From: Bacillota bacterium
GTDB lineage: Bacteria > Chloroflexota > Dormibacteria > Dormibacterales > Dormibacteraceae
Assembly (NCBI GenBank): GCA_021323605.1
Contig: JAJPKS010000078.1
Span: forward strand, 1 to 37,587
Direction: 5' to 3'
DNA: 37,587 nucleotides
A model generated the notes under the pieces. The model did not search any database and was not told the DNA's origin. It saw only the letters and a program-made list of their open reading frames with translations. Shown piece by piece: positions 1 through 8,699 of the stretch (positions are counted from its first letter, which is position 1; the number at the start of each line of letters is the position of its first letter). Both the position numbers and the translations under genes were made by a program.

Positions 1-188
1 GCCTCCAGCTCGTCGACCAGCGGTCCCAGCCTGGGGTCGATGGCCACCGCCTCGGCCCGCCGCTCGGCCAGGAAGCGGCGCAGCGCCAGCTCGATGCTGG
101 CCTCGAGGTCGCCGGTGGAGATGGTGGGTGTCGTGATCGCTGTGGCCCTCGTGATGGCAGAACCCCTCCGGAAGTGTGTTACGACCAC
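1..188 (-). CDS. Probable polyprenyl synthetase, N-terminal fragment (cut by left edge)
   Basis: The minus frame reads out of the window. It gives a peptide containing DLEASIELALRRFLAERR, then AIDPRLGPLVDELE. This resembles the first helix of trans-prenyltransferases (geranylgeranyl or longer-chain diphosphate synthases), which make the lipid precursors of quinones, carotenoids or undecaprenol. The diagnostic GGKR and DDxxD motifs would lie beyond the left edge, so the family call is an inference from a short stretch. The start is uncertain: GTG at 188 is in frame but has no ribosome-binding site. A good purine-rich GGAGGGG at 163-169 lies inside the frame, with no canonical start 5-10 nt after it. 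The gene is divergent from the GT2 gene at 448. Confidence 0.45.
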   Translation of the reverse strand, partial: MVVTHFRRGSAITRATAITTPTISTGDLEASIELALRRFLAERRAEAVAIDPRLGPLVDELE

Positions 189-432
189 GTGCAACGCCGC
201 AGGACCGGGATCGGGTTCGCCTGAATCCAACCGTACCGAGGCGGCGGCCTCCGGGTCGACCGGCGCCGCTCGCGGGCCGGAGCGGGATCCCCGGCCGGAC
301 CTGGCCGCCCCCGACCCCGGTCCCGGCGTCGTCGCCGGGGAGGCCCGCCGGACGGGATTCCCGCCCACCGCAACTGGGCTCGGGTCCCGGTCTCCGCCTC
401 AGAGGACGGTGGCGGCCGGACCACTCCCCGGC

Positions 433-438
433 TAGTCT
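433..438 (+). promoter_or_regulatory. Candidate -10 box for leaderless GT2 transcript
   Basis: TAGTCT lies 9 nt before the GTG at 448, and no ribosome-binding site is seen before that GTG. This matches the TAnnnT-then-start pattern found at several other genes here. No convincing -35 element is visible. Confidence 0.35.
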
Positions 439-447
439 GGCCGCGAC

Positions 448-1665
448 GTGCGGCACCTGGCGGTCGACTCCCTGTTCCTGCTGACGGGGATGCCCGCGGC
501 GCTCTGCTCCCTGTGGCTCCTCGTCCTCGCCGCCGCCAGCGGGTGGCATCGGCCGGCGCCGCCGCCGGCCGAGCCGCGACGCCGCCTGCTGGTGCTCGTC
601 CCGGCCCACGACGAGGAGGAGATGATCGGGTCCTGCGTGACCTCTCTGATGGCGCAGGACTACCCACCCGACCTGCGGCGGGTCGTGGTCGTGGCCGACA
701 ACTGCACGGACGGGACGGCGGCGGCCGCGGCCGGGGCCGGCGCCGAGGTGTGGGTTCGCGACCAGCCCGGGCTCAGGGGCAAGGGACCGGCGCTGCGCTG
801 GGCCTTCGATCGTCTGCCCGACCTGGACCCCGCGCCCGACGCGGTCGTCGTCGTGGACGCCGACTCGGTCGCGGATCGGGCCTTCCTGCGGGAGCTGGAG
901 GCGGTCTTCAGCCGGGGTCACCCGGTGGTGCAGGCCGACGACGTCCTGGCCGAGCGGCCGGGCGATCGGCGTGCCCTGCTCGAGGCCGCGGCGCTCCTCC
1001 TCCGCAACCGGGTCCGGCTCTCCGGCCGGGCGGCGCTCGGGCTCCCTGCCCTGCTCTGCGGGAACGGCATGCTGATCGCTCGCTCGGTCCTGGCGCGACA
1101 TCCCTGGACCGCCTACTCGATCGCCGAGGACGCGGAGTACTCGCTGATCCTGCTCGCGGCGGGGGTGCCGATCGGCTTCGCGAGGAGGGCGACGGTCCTC
1201 GCCCAACCGACGCCCGGGGTTCGCGGGATGTACACCCAGAGCCTGCGCTGGGACGGCGGTCGGCTCCAGCTGGCGCGGCGCTGGACCCTGCGCCTGATCC
1301 GCCTGGCCCTGGTGGGCCGTGACCCGTTGCTCCTGGCCACCGCCTGCGAACTGGCGATGCCGCCGCTCAGCGCGCTCGCCACCGCAAGCCTGACCGGGAG
1401 CGGGGTCGCGATCGCGCTGGTCGCGGCCGGGCTGATCCCTCCCTGGGCGGCCGCTTCCTGGGCAGGGGCCCTGCTGATCCTGCCCCTCTACCTGGTGGTC
1501 GGGCTCCGGAGCGGCGGCGCCCCGTTGCGGGTTGCCGTCGCCTTCCTCCTGGCGCCCTGGTTCCTGGCCCGCAAGCTGCGCGTGTACTGGCACCTCCTGA
1601 GCGGCCGGGCGGGAGGACACTGGATTCGCACCCAGCGGCCCTCCGAGGCCGGCCTGGAGCGGTAG
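448..1665 (+). CDS. Membrane glycosyltransferase family 2, exopolysaccharide type
   Basis: This 405-residue enzyme should transfer sugar from a nucleotide-sugar to a growing glycan at the cytoplasmic face of the membrane. A hydrophobic segment lies at about residues 8-32. The GT-A domain follows, with D84, the metal-binding DAD at 137-139, the acidic EDAE around D228, and QSLRW at 264-268, which is the QxxRW signature of processive or synthase-like GT2 enzymes. Two or more membrane segments lie after about residue 285. The GTG start has no ribosome-binding site but a -10-like box 9 nt upstream. It is the first gene of the polysaccharide island; the next gene converges on it. Sugar and linkage specificity cannot be read. 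Confidence 0.85.
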   Translation: MRHLAVDSLFLLTGMPAALCSLWLLVLAAASGWHRPAPPPAEPRRRLLVLVPAHDEEEMIGSCVTSLMAQDYPPDLRRVVVVADNCTDGTAAAAAGAGAEVWVRDQPGLRGKGPALRWAFDRLPDLDPAPDAVVVVDADSVADRAFLRELEAVFSRGHPVVQADDVLAERPGDRRALLEAAALLLRNRVRLSGRAALGLPALLCGNGMLIARSVLARHPWTAYSIAEDAEYSLILLAAGVPIGFARRATVLAQPTPGVRGMYTQSLRWDGGRLQLARRWTLRLIRLALVGRDPLLLATACELAMPPLSALATASLTGSGVAIALVAAGLIPPWAAASWAGALLILPLYLVVGLRSGGAPLRVAVAFLLAPWFLARKLRVYWHLLSGRAGGHWIRTQRPSEAGLER

Positions 1666-1726
1666 GGGGAGGTTCGCGGCGCCGCGGCTCGAGGAGTCGG
1701 CGGGGCGACCGCCACGAGGCGTCTTC

Positions 1727-2350
1727 TTACTCGAACCTCGGGAACGGATCGGCCAGCACGTAGGACGGATCGCTCAGGCCGCGGGTGCCGATCGGTCTGG
1801 CCGGCACGCCGGCCACCACCGCCAGCGGCGGCACGTCCCGGGTGACCACGGCGCCCGCGGCCACGATCGCCCCGCGCCCGATGGTGACGCCGGGCAGGAC
1901 GATGGCCCGGAGGCCGATCCACACGTGGTCCTCGATCACGACCGGGAGGCTCTGCACGGCGAAGTCAGGGTCGGCGCTTCGATGCTGGGTGGTGATGATC
2001 GCCACCTCCGGCGAGATGCTGACGTTGTTCCCGATCTTCAGCGGGCCACGGGCATCCAGTAAACAGCAGCGGTTGATCCGGGTGTGCTCCCCGATGATCA
2101 GATGGTGGTCCCTCCGAAGCCGCCCCGGGGCGAAGAACCAGATGTAGCAGTTGAGGTGGATGCCCGAGCCTCTGCCCATCTGCACCCCGAGCAGCTCTCG
2201 GTACCAGAGATGGCGGATCGAGAACGACGGAACGTGGTTGATGACGTGGTTGGTGAGGTAGTTGACCAGGCGGATGGCGGTCAGCTTGAGACCTCGTTCT
2301 CGGGTCGGGGTCGCCGCCCCGCCGGCCGCCAGCGATCGGGTTACGGGCAT
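1727..2350 (-). CDS. Left-handed beta-helix (hexapeptide) acyltransferase
   Basis: The 207-residue protein carries the hexapeptide-repeat pattern of the LbetaH acetyltransferases (WcaF/NodL/maltose O-acetyltransferase type). Examples are [41 protein letters not shown] and [13 protein letters not shown], with the catalytic-type histidine in TTQHRS. It probably adds an acetyl or similar group to a sugar of the exported polysaccharide. The ATG at 2350 was chosen because GGGGAG sits 6 nt upstream; the longer open frame to 2566 is arginine- and proline-rich and overlaps the next gene. It lies 109 nt downstream of the GT4 gene on the same strand, so co-transcription is likely. Confidence 0.85.
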   Translation of the reverse strand: MPVTRSLAAGGAATPTRERGLKLTAIRLVNYLTNHVINHVPSFSIRHLWYRELLGVQMGRGSGIHLNCYIWFFAPGRLRRDHHLIIGEHTRINRCCLLDARGPLKIGNNVSISPEVAIITTQHRSADPDFAVQSLPVVIEDHVWIGLRAIVLPGVTIGRGAIVAAGAVVTRDVPPLAVVAGVPARPIGTRGLSDPSYVLADPFPRFE

Positions 2351-2459
2351 CCCTTGCTCCCCGATCCCCGAGGGCGGTGAGGCGCCGGGTCCGGGCCGGG
2401 CATTCCGCGCGTCCCCGCGAGCACGCGCCGGGGCCGGAGGCCGCAACCACCCGCTCCGC

Positions 2460-3731
2460 TCACGGAGTCCCCGAGGAGACCGAATCCGGAGCCGTCTCCG
2501 CCGCCGGACGTGGCTCGATCCTGGCCACTCCACTCGGGGTCCGGCCGCCGGCACGCAGCAATCCACGCACCACCTGCAGATAGGATTCGCGCTGGATGGG
2601 CCAGCGGTAGGCCTCGTTCACCCTGGCCGCGTGCTCGACCAGCTGCTCGCACCGCTGCGGACAGTCGTGCAGCCTCCGGATGGCCCTGGCCAGGTCGTCG
2701 AGGTCGGAGGCATCGAACATCTCGAAGCAGTCGTCATCGAAGTAAGCCTCGACCGCCGCCGTCCGCGACACGAGCTGCGGGCGCCTCATAGTGATGAAAT
2801 CGAACATCTTGTTGCAGTGGGTGAGGTCACGGAAGACGTCTCGCTTCATCGCCACCACGCCCACGTCCGCATCGGCGATCCCGGCCAGCATCTGCTCGAT
2901 CGGCACGAATCCCTCGCTGAACCATACCCGATCGTTCAACCCCAGTTCGTCGACCAGCTCTCGCAGCCGGGCCCGGAAGGAGCCGTCGCCGAAGATTCGG
3001 AGCCGGAGTTCCGGGATCTGGTCGCGAAGGACGGCCATGGCACGGATCACCGTGTCGTGGCCGTAGCGCTCCTCGATGGTGCCGTGGCAGACGAGATCGA
3101 AGCGTCCCGGCTGGCGGGGCCGGGGCGGGAAGCGGGAGGGGTCGAAGACCTCCTCGTTGGCGGCGTTCAGGATCACGGTGACCTTGGCGGCGGGCGCGCC
3201 CCTCTCGATGAACACCGCCCGCATCTGCTCGGTGCAGGTCAGGACCCGGTCGGCGAAGTGGATCGCCATCTGCTCCAGCCAGCCGATCACGCGGACGAAG
3301 GGATGGTCCATGTCCACACCGAACCGGCTGGCGAAGAACTCGGGCATTGGCTCCTGGAGGTCGAGGACGACCGGCGTCCCGGTCAGCCTGGGCAGCAGGG
3401 CCGCGAACACCAGGGTGTCCGGGAGAGAGTGCACTTCCACCAGCTGATAGGGACGGCGAAGATGCAGCCAGGAGGCGAGCAGCAGGGCCCGGAGCATGAA
3501 GAGGCCGTACTGAGCGATGTGACCGAGCTTGCTCAGGCCGTGTCCCGTCCTTCCCGGGATCCCGAGGCGGCGGATGACGATCCCCGGAAGCTCCTCTCGG
3601 GGAAGGTCTCCGGGCGTCCGCTCGCAGATGACATCGACCTCGTGGCCGTCCGAGACCAGGGCGTCGAGGGCCCGCTTGACGCGAGGGTCGTAAGGGACGT
3701 GACCCTGCCGGATGAGGAGGACTCGCGCCAC
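2460..3731 (-). CDS. Glycosyltransferase family 4
   Basis: The 423-residue protein has a GT-B fold pattern. The N-terminal half begins [20 protein letters not shown], typical of GT4 enzymes that bind an acceptor near the glycine/arginine loop. The C-terminal half has the donor-binding pattern [19 protein letters not shown], then RIFGDG and [10 protein letters not shown]. It probably extends the repeat unit of the island's polysaccharide. The GTG at 3731 is chosen because GGAGGG lies about 7 nt upstream and the protein then begins at the usual first beta strand. The 39-residue extension to 3848 looks non-coding. The start faces a 301-bp divergent region containing a perfect 17-bp inverted repeat. 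Confidence 0.87.
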   Translation of the reverse strand: MARVLLIRQGHVPYDPRVKRALDALVSDGHEVDVICERTPGDLPREELPGIVIRRLGIPGRTGHGLSKLGHIAQYGLFMLRALLLASWLHLRRPYQLVEVHSLPDTLVFAALLPRLTGTPVVLDLQEPMPEFFASRFGVDMDHPFVRVIGWLEQMAIHFADRVLTCTEQMRAVFIERGAPAAKVTVILNAANEEVFDPSRFPPRPRQPGRFDLVCHGTIEERYGHDTVIRAMAVLRDQIPELRLRIFGDGSFRARLRELVDELGLNDRVWFSEGFVPIEQMLAGIADADVGVVAMKRDVFRDLTHCNKMFDFITMRRPQLVSRTAAVEAYFDDDCFEMFDASDLDDLARAIRRLHDCPQRCEQLVEHAARVNEAYRWPIQRESYLQVVRGLLRAGGRTPSGVARIEPRPAAETAPDSVSSGTP

Positions 3732-4032
3732 CTTCGTCCCTCCTTCAATCGTGCTGGGCGGGCGTGGCCAGGGAAAACCATCCGATGGTCGACATCGCTC
3801 CCTCCAACCTCCCCTCGAACCACGGGTTCGAAGGGTGCCGGGACGCACCGCGATCTCCCTCCTGACTGTTTCGCGGCCGTTCCCCGGCGTATCTCGCAGC
3901 GTATCTAGCTACGAACTGGTGACACTGCGGAATGGGGTATTCGCTCTAGGCGCAGGACAGGGATTTCGATCCCCCTAGGCAGGATGTCCCCACCGGCCGG
4001 GACCGAGGTCTCTCTCTCCTCCGACCGTTTCC
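3732..4032. other. Divergent intergenic region between GT4 and glycoside hydrolase
   Basis: These 301 bases hold the promoters of both flanking genes. A perfect inverted repeat, TCGAACC-ACG-GGTTCGA, lies at 3815-3831. The stretch from about 3895 to 3970 is less GC-rich and includes TATCTAGCTACGAAC and GGGGTATTCGCTCTAGG, which could contain -10 elements, but I cannot assign a definite -35/-10 pair. No small gene is visible. Confidence 0.5.
3815..3831. repeat. Perfect 17-bp inverted repeat, possible operator
   Basis: The arms TCGAACC and GGTTCGA are exact reverse complements around a 3-base centre ACG. The site sits 84 bp upstream of the GT4 start and about 200 bp upstream of the glycoside hydrolase start. 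The spacing is right for a dimeric repressor site, but no binding protein is evident. A short RNA hairpin is the alternative. Confidence 0.4.
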
Positions 4033-5694
4033 ATGGTCATCCCCAACCTGGAGCCGCACAATTCGGAGTCCGATGAGGAGTCAGGTCACGCTGTGAACGG
4101 CCCGCTGCGCCGGCATCATTTCGGGATGCTGGCGGCTTTCCTCGTCGTCCTGCTCGTTCTGGCCACGATCTGGCTCCTGGCACAGGGAGGTCGGGGAAGC
4201 GGGGAGGAGAGATCCGGAGACCTCCGGGCCTCGGTCGACATCGATGCCGCCGTGCCCATCGGCAGCTGGCAGACACGTCTCGGGACGCAGTTCGTGTATC
4301 CGGGCAACCTGGCCGCTCCCGGCGCTCGGTCGGCCTGGCGCCTGCTCGCTCCCAGCCTGGTCCGCATCAACGCCACCACGGACGGTTGCTGTTGGGCCGG
4401 GGGGCCGCCGCCCGCGATTCCGGAGGGCCTCCAGCGGAACTCCTGGGACTTCTCGTCCCTGGACGACATGATCCACGACGCGAAGGGCGTCGGTGCGCAG
4501 GTCGATCTCGACATTGCCTACGCCCCCGACTGGATGTGGGATTGCAGTCGGCGGCCGGGGTCCATCAGGGATCCTTCGTTCCAGGTCTACGCGCACTACA
4601 TGGCCCAGCTCGTGAGCTACTACAACCGCGGGATCATGACGGCCGACGACGGCCACGTCTACGTCAACCCGGAGGGCACCCGGGATCGCATCGCCTACTG
4701 GGAGATCTGGAACGAACCCGACGCCGTCGGCCTCGGCTGTCCCCAGGGGTCGGCACCGCTCTCGCCCAAGCAGTACCGCACCATGTGGGACGCCGTGGTG
4801 CCCGCCATGATCGCGGTGGACCCCTCCATCGAAGTGCTCGGTCCGGCCACCTCGAACGCGATCACCGGTGCGTCGCCGGACTACGTGCCGGCGCTGGTCA
4901 CCGGGGAGACGCGGCCTCCCGACATCGTGAGCTTCCACGGTTACGGCGGATGGGACAACGCACAGTCCGATGCCTTCCTCTTCGAGGGCGATCCATCCCG
5001 TTCCTACGGCTCGTGCTGCGGGCTGCGCGGCATCGATGCCGGACTGAAACAGGTGATCGGATGGACTCGAGGCATGCCGACCTGGATCACGGAGATCAAC
5101 GTGAACGCCGCCCACTCCAACGATCCAGCTCGGCGGCCGTGGACGGCCTTCGGCGCGGCATGGTTCAGCGCTGCCTTCCTCACCCTGGGCTCGACCGCCG
5201 CCTCCACCCACACCCCTCTGGGGCTCTTTCAGTACCAGTTCGACCACCCCGACGATGGGCAATTCAACCTCGTCGACCGGAACTCGGGGGCGAAGTTGCT
5301 CCCCTTCTGGACACAGTACTATCTGGACCATTACTTTCCGCCGGGGAGCGCGCTCGTCTCGAGCCACTCCTCCCGGGCCGGCATCGCTGTGCTGGCCCTG
5401 AGGCCGCCGGGATCCAGCGACGTCGACGTGCTGGTGGTCGACCGTCAGGTGGACCGCGTCGGCACGGTGGGGGGGGACGGCGTGCCCGCCGACGTGACGG
5501 TGCGTCTCCACGGGGTTCCGGGCGATGGGACGGCAAGCCTGTGGGAGCTCGACCGGAACACCCCGCTCGCCAGAGGTCCGGCAGCGACGAAGCCGCCCGT
5601 GGTCCGGTCGGGGCAGGCCGCCGACGACCTCGCCGTTCACGTCCGGCTGCCGGGCTACGGCGTGGCCGTGCTGCGGTACGCTCCCTCGACCTGA
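4033..5694 (+). CDS. Membrane-anchored clan GH-A glycoside hydrolase (GH39-like)
   Basis: The 553-residue protein has one N-terminal membrane segment (LAAFLVVLLVLATIWLLA, about residues 35-52) followed by an extracytoplasmic TIM-barrel domain. The YWEIWNEP motif supplies the probable acid/base E228, and WITEIN supplies the probable nucleophile E354. Their spacing fits retaining clan GH-A enzymes such as GH39 or GH5. The C-terminal 100 residues look like a beta-sandwich. Inside a polysaccharide cluster, such enzymes usually trim, release or control the length of the exported polymer. ATG 4033 lacks a clear ribosome-binding site; GTG 4093, after GAGGAG, would also keep the membrane anchor. The substrate is unknown. 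Confidence 0.82.
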   Translation: MVIPNLEPHNSESDEESGHAVNGPLRRHHFGMLAAFLVVLLVLATIWLLAQGGRGSGEERSGDLRASVDIDAAVPIGSWQTRLGTQFVYPGNLAAPGARSAWRLLAPSLVRINATTDGCCWAGGPPPAIPEGLQRNSWDFSSLDDMIHDAKGVGAQVDLDIAYAPDWMWDCSRRPGSIRDPSFQVYAHYMAQLVSYYNRGIMTADDGHVYVNPEGTRDRIAYWEIWNEPDAVGLGCPQGSAPLSPKQYRTMWDAVVPAMIAVDPSIEVLGPATSNAITGASPDYVPALVTGETRPPDIVSFHGYGGWDNAQSDAFLFEGDPSRSYGSCCGLRGIDAGLKQVIGWTRGMPTWITEINVNAAHSNDPARRPWTAFGAAWFSAAFLTLGSTAASTHTPLGLFQYQFDHPDDGQFNLVDRNSGAKLLPFWTQYYLDHYFPPGSALVSSHSSRAGIAVLALRPPGSSDVDVLVVDRQVDRVGTVGGDGVPADVTVRLHGVPGDGTASLWELDRNTPLARGPAATKPPVVRSGQAADDLAVHVRLPGYGVAVLRYAPST

Positions 5695-5787
5695 GGCGGC
5701 GGCGTGGCGGGGAGGGTTCCGTCCGGAGCACCGGCCTTCGGCGGCGGCAAGCGGGACGCGTTCACCTGGCTCGGCTCACCGACCCGG

Positions 5788-5821
5788 GCCACCTGTCCCA
5801 CCGGGCGCCGGGACAGGTGGC
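5788..5821. repeat. Perfect 12-bp inverted repeat (hairpin) between hydrolase and flippase
   Basis: GCCACCTGTCCC at 5788-5799 pairs exactly with GGGACAGGTGGC at 5810-5821 around a 10-base loop. There is no T tract, so it is at best a factor-assisted terminator or an RNA-processing or pausing hairpin. It lies 93 bp after the hydrolase stop. A TACAGT box at 5889-5894 downstream could start the flippase transcript. Confidence 0.5.
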
Positions 5822-5980
5822 GATCCGGCTGGGCCGTCCTCGCCCTGCCGTCTGCCGGTGACCATGGGCGGCGTCCGGCCGCGTCCCCTACAGTGGCCCG
5901 GGAGGAGTAGCACGAGAGCACCGGCACCCGGCCCGGAGCTGACCATCGGGACCCGGAGGAGGGCGGCGGCGCCGGTCGGT

Positions 5981-7459
5981 ATGAGCGTGGCGCCGGCCTC
6001 ACCGCGCCGGCTGGTGCGCAATCTGAGCTTCCTGGGAGGTGGCCAGTTGGTCACCTGGATGCTCACTCTCGTCTGGACGCTGGTCGTCCCGCGGCTGATC
6101 GGGCCCGCGGCGATGGGGTTGATCGTGATGGCGACCGCCGCTGGCGGGATCCTCACCGGGCTGGCCGGCATGGGCAGCAAACCGATGATGGTCAAGGAGG
6201 TCGCCGCCAACCCTCGCCAGGCGCCGCGCCTGCTGGGGACCGCGCTGGTGGTCCGGTCGGCACTGATCATCCCCTGCGCCGGGCTGGTGGCCGGGTACGT
6301 GCACGTCGCCGGTTTCACCGGGGCCAGGGCGACCGCGCTCTACCTGGCGGTCGGGCTGGCCGCCTTCAGCCTCCTGGCGGAGGTGATCCAGGCCGGGCTC
6401 CAGGGCATCGAGCGGATGGGCTTCATCGCCGCCAACGACGTGATCAACAAAGGGCTGCAGACCATCCTCACCATCCCCATGGCCGTGCTCGGGTTCGCTG
6501 CTACCTGGCTGATCGGCCTCCAGGTCGCGGTCGCGGGCCTGGTGACCGGGCTCAACCTGGTCTGGGGTCGACGGTTCCGAATCGAGTGGCGCGTGGACCT
6601 CGACGATCTGGGCGCGTTCCTCATCCACAGCCTCACCTACTGGGCCTATGCCTTCTTCTTCACCTTCTACCTGTGGCTCGACTCCACGCTCCTCTCGCTG
6701 ATGGCTCCGGCGCAGGTGGTGGGCTGGTACGGGGTGGCCACCCGCTTCTTCCAGACCCTGATGTTCCTCCCCGTCATCATCTCCACCGCCTGGTTGCCCA
6801 GACTCGCCGCCGCCTATCAGCGTGATCCGCGGACCCTGGAGGCGACGGCGCGAATCCCCATCGTGCTGGCCATCGTGCTGGGCCTGCCCGTCGCGGCCGG
6901 CGTCGTCCTGGTCTCGCGCCCGCTCGTCCTGTTGCTCTACGGACCGGCCTACGCCCCCTCCGTCCCGGCGCTCCGGTTCCTGGCCGTCACCTGCGTGCCC
7001 ATGTACCTCAACATCGTCCTCAACCAGGTCCTCACCGCGAGCAACCGGCAGCGGGCCTGGACCCGGGTCATGCTGGTGGCCAGCGCCTGCAACCTGGCCA
7101 TGAACCTGGTTCTGATCCGTTTCTTCCAGGCACGAGAGGGCAACGGGGCGGTGGGGGCGGCGTTGAGCATGCTGGGGACCGAGCTGGTGATCGTGGTCGT
7201 GGGCATCTGGCTGTTGCGCGAACACTTCCGCGCCGGCGTGTGGTGGCGCTTCGCGCGGGCCCTCCTGGCCACCGTCGTTATGGCAGTGGCCGCCCGGGCC
7301 GCCGGGAGCCGGTTCGGCCTGTGGCCGGAGGTGGTGGTCGGGATGGCCAGCTTCGCCGTCCTGGCCGTCATCCTCCGCCTGGTCTCGAGCGCCGAGTTGT
7401 CCGAGCTGCTGGGCGGCCAACCGCTGCCCTGGATCGGACGGCGACGCGGGCCACGCTGA
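5981..7459 (+). CDS. Wzx-like polysaccharide flippase (MOP superfamily)
   Basis: The 492-residue protein is an almost unbroken series of hydrophobic helices (I judge 12-14), beginning RLVRNLSFLGGGQLVTWML. This is the usual opening of polysaccharide-specific oligosaccharidyl-lipid flippases. Such proteins move undecaprenyl-linked repeat units across the membrane for polymerisation. ATG 5981 is the only good start; the frame upstream is proline- and arginine-rich. A purine run at 5955-5963 is too distant to be a standard ribosome-binding site. The gene is followed after one base by the GT4 gene at 7461, so the two should be translated together. Confidence 0.88.
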   Translation: MSVAPASPRRLVRNLSFLGGGQLVTWMLTLVWTLVVPRLIGPAAMGLIVMATAAGGILTGLAGMGSKPMMVKEVAANPRQAPRLLGTALVVRSALIIPCAGLVAGYVHVAGFTGARATALYLAVGLAAFSLLAEVIQAGLQGIERMGFIAANDVINKGLQTILTIPMAVLGFAATWLIGLQVAVAGLVTGLNLVWGRRFRIEWRVDLDDLGAFLIHSLTYWAYAFFFTFYLWLDSTLLSLMAPAQVVGWYGVATRFFQTLMFLPVIISTAWLPRLAAAYQRDPRTLEATARIPIVLAIVLGLPVAAGVVLVSRPLVLLLYGPAYAPSVPALRFLAVTCVPMYLNIVLNQVLTASNRQRAWTRVMLVASACNLAMNLVLIRFFQAREGNGAVGAALSMLGTELVIVVVGIWLLREHFRAGVWWRFARALLATVVMAVAARAAGSRFGLWPEVVVGMASFAVLAVILRLVSSAELSELLGGQPLPWIGRRRGPR

Positions 7460-7460
7460 C

Positions 7461-8699
7461 ATGCCGGTGCGCATCCTGGTGCTCACCGCCGCCCTTCCCT
7501 TCCCCCCGGTCTGGGGGGCCGCGATCCGCAACTACCAGTTCCTGCGCCACCTCGCCTCCCGCCACCGGGTCTGGTTGCTGACCTACGTCCGCCCCGGGGA
7601 CGCGGCGGGCATCGCCGGCCTCGAGGCGGCAGGGGTCACGGTGCGGGCGGTGGCCGATCCCGGAACCGGCAAACGCATGGCCCAGCTCCGCTCGCTGTTC
7701 TCCACACGCTCCTACCTCGGCGGCTGGCTCCACCATGCCGCCATGCAGCACGAGATCGACCGTCTGCTGGCGGAGGAGGACATCGATGTCGTGCTCGTGG
7801 AGGGCAGCCATCTGGCCCGCTTCCGGTTCGGCGGCCGGATTCCCGTCGTCCTGGACGAGCACAACGTGGAATACGAGGTGCTCGAGCGCACGTTCCGGAG
7901 CGAACGTTCGCCCCTGCGCAGGGGGTTCGCCTGGCTCGAGTACGTCAAGTTCCGCCGGGAGGAACGGGCGGCCTGGAGGGCGGCTTCCTGGATCGTGGTC
8001 ACCTCGGAGCGGGAGCGGGACCTGATCCGCCGTGCCGGATGTGTCACCCCCTCGACCTCGGTGCCCAACGGGGTGGACCTCGAGTACCTGGCTCCGTGCC
8101 CGGGCTCCGAGCCCGACCGCCTGCTCTTCACCGGCCGGATCAGCTACCGTCCGAACACCGACGCCGTCCTCCACTTCGTCCGTCGCGTCCTGCCCCTGAT
8201 CCGGCGCCGGCGCCCGGAGGCGAGCCTCACCGTGGTCGGGGCGGGAGCCCCGGTGGAGGTGCGACGGCTGGCGGGACCCCGCGTCGAGCTGACCGGGGCG
8301 GTGGCCGACGTCCGTCCCTACTGGCGCCGCTCGGCGGTCGTGGTGGCGCCGATCCGCTTCGGCGGCGGGACCCGCCTCAAGATCGTCGAGGCGATGGCGA
8401 TGGGCCGGCCGGTGGTGTCGACCTCGCTCGGGTGCGAGGGCCTCGAGGTGACCCCGGGCGAGCACCTCCTGGTGGCGGATTCACCGCCGGACTTCGCCGA
8501 CGCGGTGGTGAGGCTGCTCGAGGACGCCGAGCTGCGGGAGGAGCTTGGCCGTCGGGGACGGCAGCTGGTCGAGGCGCGCTACGACTGGCGGCGGCTATCG
8601 GCCGGGCTGGAGCGGGTCATCGTCCGGGCCGCGCTCGGCCGCCCTGCCACGGGCGAGAGGTCGACTGCTGACCCCCGGGTCGGCCGCTCGGGGCCGTAG
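7461..8699 (+). CDS. Glycosyltransferase family 4
   Basis: The 412-residue GT-B enzyme has the GT4 opening RILVLTAALPFPPVWGA and the linker region VPNGVDLEYL. The donor-site half reads LLFTGRISYRPNTDAV, then APIRFGGGTRLKIVEAMAMG, with the conserved glutamate of the EX7E element. It resembles the sugar-transferase/PEP-CTERM-associated GT4 subgroup. It should add a sugar to the lipid-linked repeat unit. It starts 1 nt after the flippase stop. Its last 121 nt overlap the 3' end of the convergent polymerase gene, so the two mRNAs are complementary at their ends. Confidence 0.87.
   Translation: MPVRILVLTAALPFPPVWGAAIRNYQFLRHLASRHRVWLLTYVRPGDAAGIAGLEAAGVTVRAVADPGTGKRMAQLRSLFSTRSYLGGWLHHAAMQHEIDRLLAEEDIDVVLVEGSHLARFRFGGRIPVVLDEHNVEYEVLERTFRSERSPLRRGFAWLEYVKFRREERAAWRAASWIVVTSERERDLIRRAGCVTPSTSVPNGVDLEYLAPCPGSEPDRLLFTGRISYRPNTDAVLHFVRRVLPLIRRRRPEASLTVVGAGAPVEVRRLAGPRVELTGAVADVRPYWRRSAVVVAPIRFGGGTRLKIVEAMAMGRPVVSTSLGCEGLEVTPGEHLLVADSPPDFADAVVRLLEDAELREELGRRGRQLVEARYDWRRLSAGLERVIVRAALGRPATGERSTADPRVGRSGP

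Noticed and set aside
179-667. 162-residue minus-strand ORF
   Set aside because: It is composed almost only of Arg, Pro, Gly and Ala, and it overlaps antisense the GT2 gene, which has full catalytic motifs.
2262-3908. 548-residue plus-strand ORF
   Set aside because: It lies antisense to the GT4 gene and the acyltransferase gene, both with motifs and ribosome-binding sites. The translation has no family features.
5999-7531. 510-residue minus-strand ORF rich in Asp, Gly, His and Gln
   Set aside because: It mirrors the multi-helix flippase gene; such long antisense frames are common in DNA with very high third-position GC.
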